Part shown: positions 11,498 to 24,403 of the stretch, piece after piece | Position numbering within the stretch: position 1 is the first letter of the stretch | Layout of the letters: each line of letters opens with the position of its first letter | Assembly: GCF_003933745.1 (NCBI RefSeq) | Contig: NZ_RSEB01000001.1 | Span: forward strand, 496,001 to 560,000 | Length of the DNA stretch: 64,000 nt | From: Glycomyces terrestris | Lineage (GTDB): Bacteria; Actinomycetota; Actinomycetes; Mycobacteriales; Micromonosporaceae | Direction of reading: 5' to 3' | Position numbers and translations under genes: made by a program | Notes under the pieces: generated by a model | Database searches by the model: none | The model's input: the letters and a program-made list of their open reading frames with translations, nothing else | Told to the model about the DNA's origin: nothing

Positions 11498-12959
11498 TTA
11501 TGCGGCGAGCGGTTGTGCGGTCGAGGCGACCGGCGACGGCAGGGCCGTCTGGCCGCCGAGGTAGCGGTGCGCCGCGGCGGCCGCGGCGCGGCCCTCGGCG
11601 ATCGCCCACACGATGAGCGAGGCGCCCCGGTGGGCGTCCCCGGCGACGAACACGCCGGGCGCGTCCGTCTGCCAGTCCTCGCCGCAGTCGATCACGTTGC
11701 GGCGCGTGCGCTCGATGCCGAGCTGGCGCAGCAGCGGCTGGTCCTCGGTCCCGGCGAAGCCGATCGCGAGCAGCACCAGGTCCGCGGGCACGATCTGCTC
11801 GGTGCCGGGCACCGGGATCACGTCGCGGCGGCCCTGGGACTTGTCCACGGTGACCTCCGAGAGGCGCATCTGGCGGACGTGCCCGTGCTCGTCGCCGATG
11901 AACTCCGCGGCGGCCGAGCCGTAGTTGCGCTCGCCGCCCTCCTCGTGGGCCGGGTAGTTGCGGACGATGACCGGCCAGGTCGGCCACGGGTCCCTGCCGC
12001 CGTCGCGCTCGGCCGGCGGCATCGGGTACAGGTCGAGCTGGCGGACCGAGGCCGCGCCCTGCCGGTGGGCCACGCCCAGGCAGTCCGCGCCGGTGTCGCC
12101 GCCGCCGATGATGACCACGTGCTTGCCCTTGGCGTCGATCGGCGCGAACGGGGCCTTGCCGGCCACGACCTGGTTGGCGCCCACCAGGTGCTCCATCGCC
12201 TGGTGGATGCCGGCGAGCTCGCGGCCGGGCTGGTCGGTCTCGCGGCCCTCGAGCGCGCCCACGGCGAGCACCACCGCGTCGTGGCGCTCGCGCAGGTCCG
12301 CGGCGGTGATGTCGACGCCGACGTTCACGTCGCACAGGAACTCGACGCCCTCGGCCTCCATCTGGGCCACGCGGCGGTCGATGTGGTGCTTCTCCAGCTT
12401 GAAGTCGGGGATGCCGTAGCGCAGGAGCCCGCCGGGGGCGTCGTCGCGCTCGTACACCGTCACCGAGTGGCCCGCGCGGGCCAGCTGCTGGGCCGCGGCC
12501 AGGCCGGCCGGGCCGGAGCCGACGACCGCCACCGACTTGCCGGTCGCGAACGCGGCCGGGCGCGGCTCGACGTTGCCGTCGTCGAAGGCCCGGTCGATGA
12601 TCTCGACCTCGATGTTCTTGATCGTCACCGGGTCGTCGCCGATGCCGAGGACGCACGCGGCCTCGCACGGGGCCGGGCACAGCCGCCCGGTGAACTCCGG
12701 GAAGTTGTTCGTCGCGTGCAGCTGCTCGATCGCGGCGCCCCACCGGTCGGTGCGGGCCAGGTCGTTCCACTCGGGGATGCGGTTCCCGAGCGGGCACCCG
12801 TTGTGGCAGAACGGGATGCCGCAGTCCATGCAGCGCGACGCCTGGGCCGTCACGAGCTCCTTGGTGGTGCGGGTGTACACCTCGCGGTTGTCGAGGATGC
12901 GCACCGGGATCGGGCGCTTCTTCGGCACCTCGCGCTGGTGTTCGAGGAATCCGCTGGGG

Positions 12960-12967
<8 letters not shown>
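11498..12967 (-). CDS. gltD: Glutamate synthase small subunit
   Basis: This 489-residue subunit passes electrons from NADPH to the large subunit. The N-terminal iron-sulfur cysteines are in [17 protein letters not shown] (about 41-57). FAD binding is at [15 protein letters not shown] (about 150-164), NADPH binding at [15 protein letters not shown] (about 290-304), and the C-terminal [18 protein letters not shown] completes the family signature. The ATG overlaps the gltB stop by eight bases (ATGCCTGA), which couples the two subunits. A large hairpin follows the stop. Confidence 0.95.
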
Positions 12968-17438
<4,471 letters not shown>

Positions 17439-17791
17439 CCGTGGCCTCCTTCGTCGTCGAGCGCTCGCAGCAGGTGGGGGCGCTGGAGCACAGCGGTGTT
17501 TCATACGGGACGACGTCGGCCCGAGAGAATGCAAAGTGTCAGCCGAGTGTAATGCATCGCTCATCTGGCGGACACCATCGTCCTACGATCCGAGCAGGTC
17601 GCGCGGTTTTTCTGAACGGACGCTCAGGAAGCGCGCAACCGGCGTGTAATGGTCGTGTAACAGCCGCTCGGGCGGGGGGCGGGCCGTGAATGCCGGTGGA
17701 TACGGGTGGTTAGAGTGATCCCATATCGCACGGCGTCCGTCCCGTGCAAGCACCCCTCGACCAGAGTACGTTCGCAAGGAGCCATTCACCA
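17439..17791. other. Divergent intergenic region of gltB and a membrane-protein gene
   Basis: No gene is visible in these 353 bases. For gltB on the minus strand, TACACT at 17546-17551 is a plausible -10 box and implies a leader of about 100 bases. For the plus-strand gene, TAGAGT at 17711-17716 is a plausible -10 box. Between them, at 17646-17661, lies GTAAT-N6-GTAAC, which loosely resembles the actinobacterial nitrogen regulator GlnR site (gTnAc-n6-GaAAc). Confidence 0.45.
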
Positions 17792-18727
17792 ATGACCTAT
17801 CCCCCGCCCCCTGGCTACGGACAGCAGCCGCAGCAGCCGGGCTACCCGCCGCAGCAGCCGGGCGGGTACGCCCCTCAGCCGCAGCAGCCCTACGGGCAGC
17901 CGTCGCAGCCCGGCTACGGCCAGCAGCCCGGTTACCCGCCGCCTCCCGGAACGCCCGGCGGCCCCTACGGCGCTCCCCCGCCGATCCCGCCCTCGGGCGG
18001 CGGCGGTGGCGGCGGCCTGGTGTGGAAGATCGTCCCCGCCATCCTCGTCGTCCTCGGCCTCGGCATCTGGTTCGTCATCCGCCTGGTGGCGAACGACGGC
18101 GACGCCGGCAACGCCCTCGACGACCTCACCGACTCCGACACCTCGGCCTCCGTCGCGGAGGGCGACTGCCTCATCGAGGACCTGACCTCGACCACGACCT
18201 CCAGCGACACGGACCCGACCGCCGGCCTGACGGCCGAGTGCGAGGCGGCCGAGGCGTTCTGGACGGTCAACAAGGTCGTCGACAACCCCGACCTGCGGGC
18301 CGACTCCCTCGGCGAGCTCGAGGAGTACACCGGCATCGAGACCGAGTGCGGGGCCGTGGCCCTGCGCGGCGCGTTCGGCGAGCTGTGGCAGTCGTACTTC
18401 TACGTGTACGACTGGGACGGCGGCGCGGTGGACTACCTGCTGTGCCTGACCGCGATCGAGAAGGAGGACGCCAACGGCGCCCTCCCGATCACCCCGAACA
18501 CCGGCGACTGCACCGACGGCGAGGGCCGCAAGCTCGACTGCTCCGCCGCGGGCGCGCTCTACATCGTCCAGGAGGTCGAGACCTACGACCCGCCGGTCGA
18601 GGAGGCGTCGTGGGACCAGACCACGGCCGTCGGGGGCTGCCCGAACTCCCCGGCCTACTACGCGACGCCGCTGTACGGCGGCGACAACCTCATCTGGGGC
18701 GCGTACTGCTCCGACGACAACGCGTAA
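17792..18727 (+). CDS. Proline/glutamine-rich single-pass membrane protein with extracytoplasmic domain
   Basis: I do not recognise a named function. The 311-residue protein starts with about 75 residues of disordered repeats (YPPPPGYGQQPQQPGYPPQQ and similar). A glycine run and one membrane helix follow (VWKIVPAILVVLGLGIWFVI, about 78-97), and then an extracytoplasmic part of about 210 residues. That part has two similar halves, each opening with a G-D-C motif (EGDCLIED and TGDCTDGE) and rich in paired cysteines and aromatic residues. The layout resembles actinobacterial DUF4190 or septum-formation-like proteins. The ATG at 17792 follows AAGGAG with ten bases between. A paralogue lies directly downstream. 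Confidence 0.8.
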   Translation: MTYPPPPGYGQQPQQPGYPPQQPGGYAPQPQQPYGQPSQPGYGQQPGYPPPPGTPGGPYGAPPPIPPSGGGGGGGLVWKIVPAILVVLGLGIWFVIRLVANDGDAGNALDDLTDSDTSASVAEGDCLIEDLTSTTTSSDTDPTAGLTAECEAAEAFWTVNKVVDNPDLRADSLGELEEYTGIETECGAVALRGAFGELWQSYFYVYDWDGGAVDYLLCLTAIEKEDANGALPITPNTGDCTDGEGRKLDCSAAGALYIVQEVETYDPPVEEASWDQTTAVGGCPNSPAYYATPLYGGDNLIWGAYCSDDNA

Positions 18728-18739
18728 CCGCTGATCGTC

Positions 18740-18776
18740 CGCAGGCCGCTCCCGCCGCGCGCGGGGGCGGCCTGCG
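18740..18776. terminator. Hairpin terminator
   Basis: A 16-bp GC stem with one G-T pair lies 13 bases after the stop of the first proline-rich protein gene and before its paralogue. It suggests that the two genes are transcribed at least partly separately. Confidence 0.65.
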
Positions 18777-18861
18777 CCGTCTCGGCGGAGGGCCTCCTCG
18801 CGGCGGCCGAATATGATGGCGGGGAACCGCCCCGTGCACGGCCACCCGACGGAGAGCCGCC

Positions 18862-19701
18862 ATGACCTACCCGCCCCCGAACCCCTACGACCCCTCGCAG
18901 CAGCAGCCGGGCTACGGCCAGCCCTCGGCGCCCCAGCACTACACGACCGACGCCGACCCGTACTCGCGCCCCGACACGTACGGGCCCGGCACCGGCTACG
19001 GCAACCCGCCGGTGCACGTCCACCCCGGCAGCGCCCCGCCCGGCACCCCCTACTCCCCCGGCGCGCCCGGCTACGTGCCCGGCCAGGCCCCGGCCCAGCC
19101 CACCGGGTCCTTCCAGCCGCCCGGCGGCGGCTTCCAGCCCCCGGGCGGCGCGTTCCAGCCCGGCCAGGCCGCGCCCCCGCCCCCGCGCAGCGGCGGCAAC
19201 GCCACGCTCATCGTCAGCCTCGTCGCCGTCGTCCTCGTGGTCGCGATCGGCGGCACCGTCCTCGCCATGAACCTCGGCGGCGACGACGGGAAGGACGACG
19301 CCGCGCAGGAGACCACCCAGGAGGCCGAGGAGACGACCGCCGCCGAAGAGGAGGACGAGCCGACCACCGCGGCCGAGCCGACCGAGGAGGAGGCCACGAG
19401 CGCGGCCGAGTCCGAGTACCGCGTCCCGGTCGAGGGCGAGTGCATCGAGAACGTCACCACCGGGTTCTACGTCGTCGACTGCGCCTCCGAGGACGCGTAC
19501 TGGTACGTCGTCCACATCGTCCAGAGCCCCGAGGACTCCGACCCGTCCGACCCGACGCACGCCGTGGCCGCCGCCGACGCGTGCGACGGCTACGAGTGGA
19601 CCCAGTACTACTACACCGACACGGCGATCGCGGCCGGCCGCGACTGGGACCCCGAGATCGACTCGATCACCGCGATCTACTGCGTGCGCGAGAACGGATA
19701 G
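18862..19701 (+). CDS. Second proline-rich single-pass membrane protein (tandem paralogue)
   Basis: This 279-residue protein shares the layout of the gene upstream: MTYPPPNPYDPSQQQPGYGQ, a disordered cytoplasmic tail of about 110 residues, and one membrane helix (LIVSLVAVVLVVAIGGTVLA, about 115-134). A Glu/Thr/Ala-rich acidic linker (about 140-185) and a compact extracytoplasmic domain of about 90 residues follow. That domain opens with VEGECIENVTTGFYVVDCAS, like one half of the two-part domain of the upstream protein. Shared starts and organisation point to tandem duplication, with one half-domain lost or gained. The ATG follows GGAGAG. No function is assigned. Confidence 0.8.
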   Translation: MTYPPPNPYDPSQQQPGYGQPSAPQHYTTDADPYSRPDTYGPGTGYGNPPVHVHPGSAPPGTPYSPGAPGYVPGQAPAQPTGSFQPPGGGFQPPGGAFQPGQAAPPPPRSGGNATLIVSLVAVVLVVAIGGTVLAMNLGGDDGKDDAAQETTQEAEETTAAEEEDEPTTAAEPTEEEATSAAESEYRVPVEGECIENVTTGFYVVDCASEDAYWYVVHIVQSPEDSDPSDPTHAVAAADACDGYEWTQYYYTDTAIAAGRDWDPEIDSITAIYCVRENG

Positions 19702-19742
19702 CCCAGGGCCCCAAGGAAGCCGCCGCCCTCCGCCGGGCGGGC

Positions 19743-19748
19743 TAGGAT
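19743..19748 (+). promoter_or_regulatory. -10 box (TAGGAT) of a leaderless sigma-factor transcript
   Basis: TAGGAT lies exactly six bases before the ATG of the sigma-factor gene, and there is no ribosome binding site. This is the arrangement expected for leaderless actinobacterial mRNAs. Confidence 0.55.
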
Positions 19749-19754
19749 CGGGCC

Positions 19755-20702
19755 ATGGCCCTCACCGCCCTTGACGTCGACCGGTTCGAGGCCGCCAGGC
19801 CGCGCCTGGCGGCCATCGCCTACCGCATGCTCGGCTCCGCGGGCGAGGCGGAGGACGCCGTCCAGGAGGTGTTCCTGCGCTGGCAGGCCGCCGACGTGGA
19901 GCGGATCGAGGTCCCCGAGGCGTGGCTGACGAAGGTCCTCACGAACCTGTGCCTGAACCAGCTGACGTCGGCGCGGGCGCGGCGCGAGACGTACGTCGGC
20001 GAGTGGCTGCCCGAACCGCTCCTGGGCGGCGACCCGATGCTCGGCCCGGCCGACACGGCCGAGCAGCGCGAGTCGGTCTCGTACGCGGTGCTGACGCTCA
20101 TGGAGCGGCTGACGCCGAACGAGCGCGCCGTGTACGTGCTGCGCGAGGCGTTCGACTACCCGCACCGCGAGATCGCCGGCATCCTCGACATCACGCCCGC
20201 GGCGAGCCAGCAGATCCACCACCGCGCGAAGAAGCACCTCGCCGCCGGCCGCGCCCGCACCGAGATCGACGCGGCCGCGGCCCGCCGCATCGTCGAGGAG
20301 TTCCTCGCGGCCGCCACCGGCGGCTCCGTGGCGCCGCTGGTCGAGCTGCTCACGGGCGACGCGGTCGCGTACGGCGACGGCGGCGGCAAGATCCCGGCGA
20401 AGGCCAGCCCGTACACCGGCGCGAAGGCGGTCGCCAAGTTCCTGTGGGGCCTGTTCCGGCCCGCCCCGGCCAAGCGACGGATCGCCGGCGGCTCGCCCGA
20501 GGTGTACGCGTGGACGGCGAACGGCGGGCCCGCGGCCGTCGCGGTCCTCGACGGGCGCGTCATCGGCGTCATGTGCCTGGAGGTCGGCCCGGACGGCATC
20601 GCCGCGCTCCGCAGCCAGGTCAACCCCGACAAGCTCGAACGCGCCACGGCCGTGTGGGCGACGCTCGACCACGGGAAGCCGCTGGTCGTGCAGGCGTTCT
20701 GA
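19755..20702 (+). CDS. sigJ: ECF41-family RNA polymerase sigma factor (SigJ-like)
   Basis: This 315-residue sigma factor has region 2 (YRMLGSAGEAEDAVQEVFLR, about 25-44) and region 4 (LTPNERAVYVLREAFDYPHR, about 118-137). It then has a C-terminal SnoaL-like extension of about 120 residues. Two hallmarks of group ECF41 are present: WLPEPL in the linker (about 83-88) and DGGGK in the extension (about 208-212). In this group the fused extension, rather than a separate anti-sigma factor, controls activity. ECF41 genes are typically next to carboxymuconolactone decarboxylase, oxidoreductase or epimerase (COE) genes. The FAD oxidoreductase gene immediately downstream fits that rule, so it is the likely target. 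Confidence 0.92.
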   Translation: MALTALDVDRFEAARPRLAAIAYRMLGSAGEAEDAVQEVFLRWQAADVERIEVPEAWLTKVLTNLCLNQLTSARARRETYVGEWLPEPLLGGDPMLGPADTAEQRESVSYAVLTLMERLTPNERAVYVLREAFDYPHREIAGILDITPAASQQIHHRAKKHLAAGRARTEIDAAAARRIVEEFLAAATGGSVAPLVELLTGDAVAYGDGGGKIPAKASPYTGAKAVAKFLWGLFRPAPAKRRIAGGSPEVYAWTANGGPAAVAVLDGRVIGVMCLEVGPDGIAALRSQVNPDKLERATAVWATLDHGKPLVVQAF

Positions 20703-20804
20703 CCTCGCTCATCGTCGTGTGACGTGCTTCACTGCGGGTTCCTGTCAGTTTTCGCGGGCCCGCCCGGTTCAAGGGGCGAACCCGAACCAGACAGGAGCAC
20801 GACC

Positions 20805-21998
20805 ATGCAGCACCGCATCCTCGTCCTCGGCGCCGGCTACACCGGCGCCTTCGCCGCCGGCCGCCTCGCGCGGCGGCTGCACCCCGAGGACGTCGCCGTC
20901 ACCCTCGTCAACGCCGAGCCCGACTTCGTCGAACGCGTCCGCATGCACCAGGTCGCCGCCGGCCAGGACCTCAAGCCGCGGCCCTTCGCGGACATGTTCG
21001 CCGGGACCGGCGTCGAACTCAAGCTCGCGAAGGTCACCGCGGTCGACGCCGACGCCAAGACCGTCGCGGTCACGACCGCGAACGGGACCGAGACCCTCCG
21101 GTACGACACGCTCGTGTACGCGCTCGGCAGCGGCTGGAACGCGCAGGGCGTCCCCGGCGCCGCCGAGCACGCCTTCGAGATCGCGAGCCGGCCCGGGGCC
21201 CTGAAGCTGCGGGACCGCTTGGCGCGCATGGACGCCGGCCAGACCATCACGGTCGTCGGCGGCGGCCTCACCGGCGTGGAGGCGGCCACCGAGTTCGCCG
21301 AGGCGCGCCCGGACCTGAAGGTCGCGCTCGTCGCCCGCGGCGGCCTCGGCGACTGGGTCTCGCCGAAGGGGCAGCGGCACCTGCGGAAGGTCTTCGCGAA
21401 GCTCGGCATCACCGTCCACGAGCACACCGAGGTGGCCGAGGTCCGCCCCGACGCCGTCGTCACCGCCGGCGGCGCCGAGATCCCCAGCGCGGCCACGGTG
21501 TGGACCGCCGGCTTCGCCGTCCACCCGATCGCGGCCGCCACCACGATGGACACCACCGACCGCGGCCAGATCGTCGTCGACCGCGACATGGCCTCGGTCT
21601 CGCACCCGGACGTGTTCGCCGTGGGCGACGCCGGCTACGCGATCGGCGACGCGGGCAAGCCGCTGCGCATGTCGTGCGCCTCGGGCATACCGATGGCCCA
21701 GGTCGCCGCCGACGCCATCACCGCCCGCCTCACCGGCGCCAAGGCCGGCCGCGCGCCGCTCGCCTACTTCCAGCAGTGCGTCAGCCTGGGCCGCAAGGAG
21801 GGCCTCATCCAGTTCGTCACCGCCGACGACCGGGCCCGCTCGGCCTCGATCCGCGGCCGCTTCGCCGCCGGCTACAAGGAGCTCATCTGCAAGGGAGCCG
21901 CCTGGGGCGCCGCCAACCCGACCTACGGCGCCCCAACCCGCCGCCGCCGCACCGCGACCCCCGCCCCGAACCGCACGACGACGAAGGCCCTCGCCTAG
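20805..21998 (+). CDS. NAD(P)/FAD-dependent oxidoreductase, partner of the ECF41 sigma factor
   Basis: This 397-residue flavoprotein has the two-dinucleotide-binding layout of type II NADH dehydrogenases and related reductases: FAD motif ILVLGAGYTGAFAAGRLARR (about 4-23), NAD(P) motif ITVVGGGLTGVEAATEFAEA (about 147-166) and FAVGDAGYA near residue 275. I use the ATG at 20805, preceded by GACAGGAG; an upstream frame from 20724 has no homology. It has a basic, proline-rich tail. It is the expected COE-type partner of the adjacent sigma factor. The nearest match to the ECF41 promoter consensus (TGTCACA...CGTC) upstream is only partial. The natural electron acceptor is unknown. Confidence 0.88.
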   Translation: MQHRILVLGAGYTGAFAAGRLARRLHPEDVAVTLVNAEPDFVERVRMHQVAAGQDLKPRPFADMFAGTGVELKLAKVTAVDADAKTVAVTTANGTETLRYDTLVYALGSGWNAQGVPGAAEHAFEIASRPGALKLRDRLARMDAGQTITVVGGGLTGVEAATEFAEARPDLKVALVARGGLGDWVSPKGQRHLRKVFAKLGITVHEHTEVAEVRPDAVVTAGGAEIPSAATVWTAGFAVHPIAAATTMDTTDRGQIVVDRDMASVSHPDVFAVGDAGYAIGDAGKPLRMSCASGIPMAQVAADAITARLTGAKAGRAPLAYFQQCVSLGRKEGLIQFVTADDRARSASIRGRFAAGYKELICKGAAWGAANPTYGAPTRRRRTATPAPNRTTTKALA

Positions 21999-22008
21999 CA
22001 GGACAACC

Positions 22009-22046
22009 GACTTCACCTCCGCTGAGCGTCAGGCGGAGGTGAAGTC
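22009..22046. terminator. Hairpin terminator after the FAD oxidoreductase gene
   Basis: A perfect 14-bp stem (22009-22022 with 22033-22046) closes a ten-base loop, starting ten bases after the oxidoreductase stop. Confidence 0.7.
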
Positions 22047-22116
22047 CGTCGCTAACGAGAAAATCTCGAAGGTTACGCATTTCGTCACTGGACGAGTGGT
22101 TCGTAGCCTCGTCTGG

Positions 22117-22974
22117 GTGACGACTCAAGCACACGACAACCCGATCAAACTCTGCCGAGAGGAACCCGCTTTCGCCGTCCGCCTCGCCAGAGACCTCCTC
22201 GGTGTCCCGATCCCCGCACACAGCGAAGTCCATGCCTACTCCGAGTCCGGGACGGACAGCGAGGTCCGGGACCTCAACGCCGACAACGTCGTCCTCTGCC
22301 GCGAAGGCGAGGAGAACCGCTTCGGCATCATCGTCGAAGTCCAGCGGGGCAAGGACGAGCGCAAGCGGTTCTCCTGGCCCGCTTATCAAGTCAACATCCG
22401 CCACCGGCTCACCGCCCCGGTCGCGCTGATCGTCGTCTGCCAGCAGCCGGCCGTCGCGGCCTGGGCCGCCGAGGCGATCGAGCTCGGCCACCCCGGCTTC
22501 ACCTTCCGGCCGCTCGTGCTCGGTCCGCGCAACTATCCGAAGCTCACCGAGCCTTCGGGATCAGGCGAGCTTGCGGAGGAGATGGTGCTCGGCACCCTCA
22601 TCCACGAGCACGCGGAGGAGATCGAGCAGCTGTTCGCCGCCGTGAACGCGGAGCTCGCGCTGGTCCCGCCGGAGAAGGCCAAACGATACACTGAGTACAT
22701 GTTGGGGCAGCTCAGCGAGCAGCCCCGCAGAATCCTGGAGGCCCTGATGGAGCAAGACACCTATCCGTACCAGAGCGAACTCCTCGCCGAGCGAGAAGCC
22801 CGCGGCAGGGCCGAGGGGGAAGCCAACGCGCTCCTGATCATCATCGAGTCGCGCGGCCTGTCGCTCTCCGACGACGAACGTCGCAGGATCGAGACCTGCC
22901 AGGACCTCAACGAGCTGAACTCCTGGCTCAAGCTCGCCGCGACCGCACCCTCGGTCAAGGCCATCATCGGCTGA
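22117..22974 (+). CDS. PD-(D/E)XK-like (Rpn/transposase_31-type) hypothetical protein
   Basis: This 285-residue protein belongs to a large, poorly characterised actinobacterial family related to Rpn/PD-(D/E)XK nuclease-like proteins. The putative nuclease core is residues 30-80: an acidic strand ADNVVLC followed by GIIVEVQRGKDERKRFSWPAYQ, which gives a D...ExQ active-site pattern. The middle AAEAIELGHPGFTFRPLVLG and the charged C-terminal segment ending in EARGRAEGEANALL are typical of the family. I choose GTG 22117; an upstream frame from 22039 overlaps a terminator. A TAGCCT box lies eight bases before the GTG. The gene stands alone between two terminators, in DNA less GC-rich than its neighbours, which is compatible with transfer. 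Nuclease activity is unproven. Confidence 0.75.
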   Translation: MTTQAHDNPIKLCREEPAFAVRLARDLLGVPIPAHSEVHAYSESGTDSEVRDLNADNVVLCREGEENRFGIIVEVQRGKDERKRFSWPAYQVNIRHRLTAPVALIVVCQQPAVAAWAAEAIELGHPGFTFRPLVLGPRNYPKLTEPSGSGELAEEMVLGTLIHEHAEEIEQLFAAVNAELALVPPEKAKRYTEYMLGQLSEQPRRILEALMEQDTYPYQSELLAEREARGRAEGEANALLIIIESRGLSLSDDERRRIETCQDLNELNSWLKLAATAPSVKAIIG

Positions 22975-22990
22975 TCACCACCGCATGACA

Positions 22991-23022
22991 CGAAGCGGGC
23001 GGCCCTCGGGCCGCCCGCTTCG
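22991..23022. terminator. Bidirectional terminator between convergent genes
   Basis: A perfect 15-bp stem (22991-23005 with 23008-23022) lies between the stops of the PD-(D/E)XK-like gene and hisS. Confidence 0.8.
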
Positions 23023-23026
23023 TTCG

Positions 23027-24352
23027 CTATTCGGTGATGATCCGCGGGTGGAGGTCTTCCGCGGGAGGGTTCCAGGTGTCGACGTCGACCGTGAGCTGGT
23101 CGCCGGAGCGGATGTCCTTCATCTGGGTCCCTTCATCGGTGGTGAAGAGGACGAAGGGGATGCCGCGCTTGTCGGCGAACTTGATCTGCTTGCCGAACTT
23201 CGCGGCCGAGGGCGAGAGCTGGGTCGGGATGCCGCGGGCGCGCAGGCGCTGGGCGAGGGCGGTCGCGGCGGGGCGGTCCTCCTCGTTCGCCAGCGCGACC
23301 AGGACGCAGGTGGGGACCTCGCGGGTGGCGTCGAGGCGGCCGGCCTGGAGCAGGGGCACCAGGAGGCGGGAGACGCCGATCGAGAGGCCCACGCCGGGAT
23401 AGGCGTTCTTGCCGTCGGAGGCGAGCCTGTCGTAGCGGCCGCCCGAGCAGACCGAGCCGAGGTGCTCCTCGCCTTCGATGAAGACCTCGTAGACGGTCCC
23501 GGTGTAGTAGTCGAGGCCGCGGGCGATCTTCATGTCGGCCACGACGAAGCCGGGAGCGGCGGTCGCGACCGCGTCGACGACGGCCGCGAGTTCGGTCAGG
23601 CCCTCCTCCAGGAGCGGGTCGCTGACGCCGAGCGCGCGGATCCGGGCGACGAACGAGGTGTCCTCGCTGCTGATCGCGGCGAGCTGGAGGCACGCCTCGG
23701 CCTGCTCGGGGGTCGCGTCCACGCCGTCGACGAGGAGCTTCGCAGTGGCGTCGGGCCCGATCTTGTCGAGCTTGTCGATGATCCGCAGCGCCTCCTCGGT
23801 GTCGGCGATGCCGAGGCCCTGGTAGAAGCCCTGGGAGAGCTTGCGGTTGTTGACGTGCATGCGCACCTTGGGGATCGGCAGGTCCTTGAGCGCGTCGGCG
23901 ACGACGAGCGCGACCTCGGCCTCGTAGTGCGCGGGCAGCTCGCCCTGGTCGACGATGTCGATGTCGGCCTGCCAGAACTCGCGGTAGCGCCCGCCCTGGG
24001 GCCGCTCGCCGCGCCACACCGGCTGGATCTGGTAGCGGCGGAACGGGAAGTTGAGCTTCCCGGCGTTCTCGAGCACGTAGCGCGCGAACGGCACGGTCAG
24101 ATCGAAGTGCAGGCCCAGCTCGGCGTCGCTGGTGTCGCGCGCGTCGGCCTGGAGGCGGCGCAGCACGTACACCTCCTTGGACGTCTCGCCCTTGCGCAGC
24201 AGCTGGTCCATGGGCTCGACGGCGCGCGTCTGGAGGTTCGCGAAGCCGTGGAGTTCGAAGGCGCGGCGGAGATGGTCGACGACCTGCTGCTCGACGATCC
24301 GCTGCCGGGGCAGCAGTTCGGGGAAGCCCGAGAGCGGCTGAGGTCGTGACAT
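23027..24352 (-). CDS. hisS: Histidyl-tRNA synthetase
   Basis: This 441-residue class II synthetase charges tRNA-His. Motif 2 is visible as YQIQPVWRGERPQGGRYREF (about 108-127). The histidine loop is seen as ARGLDYYTGTVYE (about 276-288), with CSGGRYDRL after it. A C-terminal anticodon-binding domain fills about 340-435. The N-terminus SRPQPLSGFPELLPRQRIVE marks the longer HisS form known from Streptomyces. The ATG follows AGGAG with good spacing. The metallo-hydrolase gene lies 50 bases upstream on the same strand, as in other actinobacteria. Confidence 0.95.
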   Translation of the reverse strand: MSRPQPLSGFPELLPRQRIVEQQVVDHLRRAFELHGFANLQTRAVEPMDQLLRKGETSKEVYVLRRLQADARDTSDAELGLHFDLTVPFARYVLENAGKLNFPFRRYQIQPVWRGERPQGGRYREFWQADIDIVDQGELPAHYEAEVALVVADALKDLPIPKVRMHVNNRKLSQGFYQGLGIADTEEALRIIDKLDKIGPDATAKLLVDGVDATPEQAEACLQLAAISSEDTSFVARIRALGVSDPLLEEGLTELAAVVDAVATAAPGFVVADMKIARGLDYYTGTVYEVFIEGEEHLGSVCSGGRYDRLASDGKNAYPGVGLSIGVSRLLVPLLQAGRLDATREVPTCVLVALANEEDRPAATALAQRLRARGIPTQLSPSAAKFGKQIKFADKRGIPFVLFTTDEGTQMKDIRSGDQLTVDVDTWNPPAEDLHPRIITE

Positions 24353-24403
24353 GGGTGTCTCCTAAAGGAATTCGGTGTGTCGACTGAGCGGGAGCGCGGC
24401 GGC

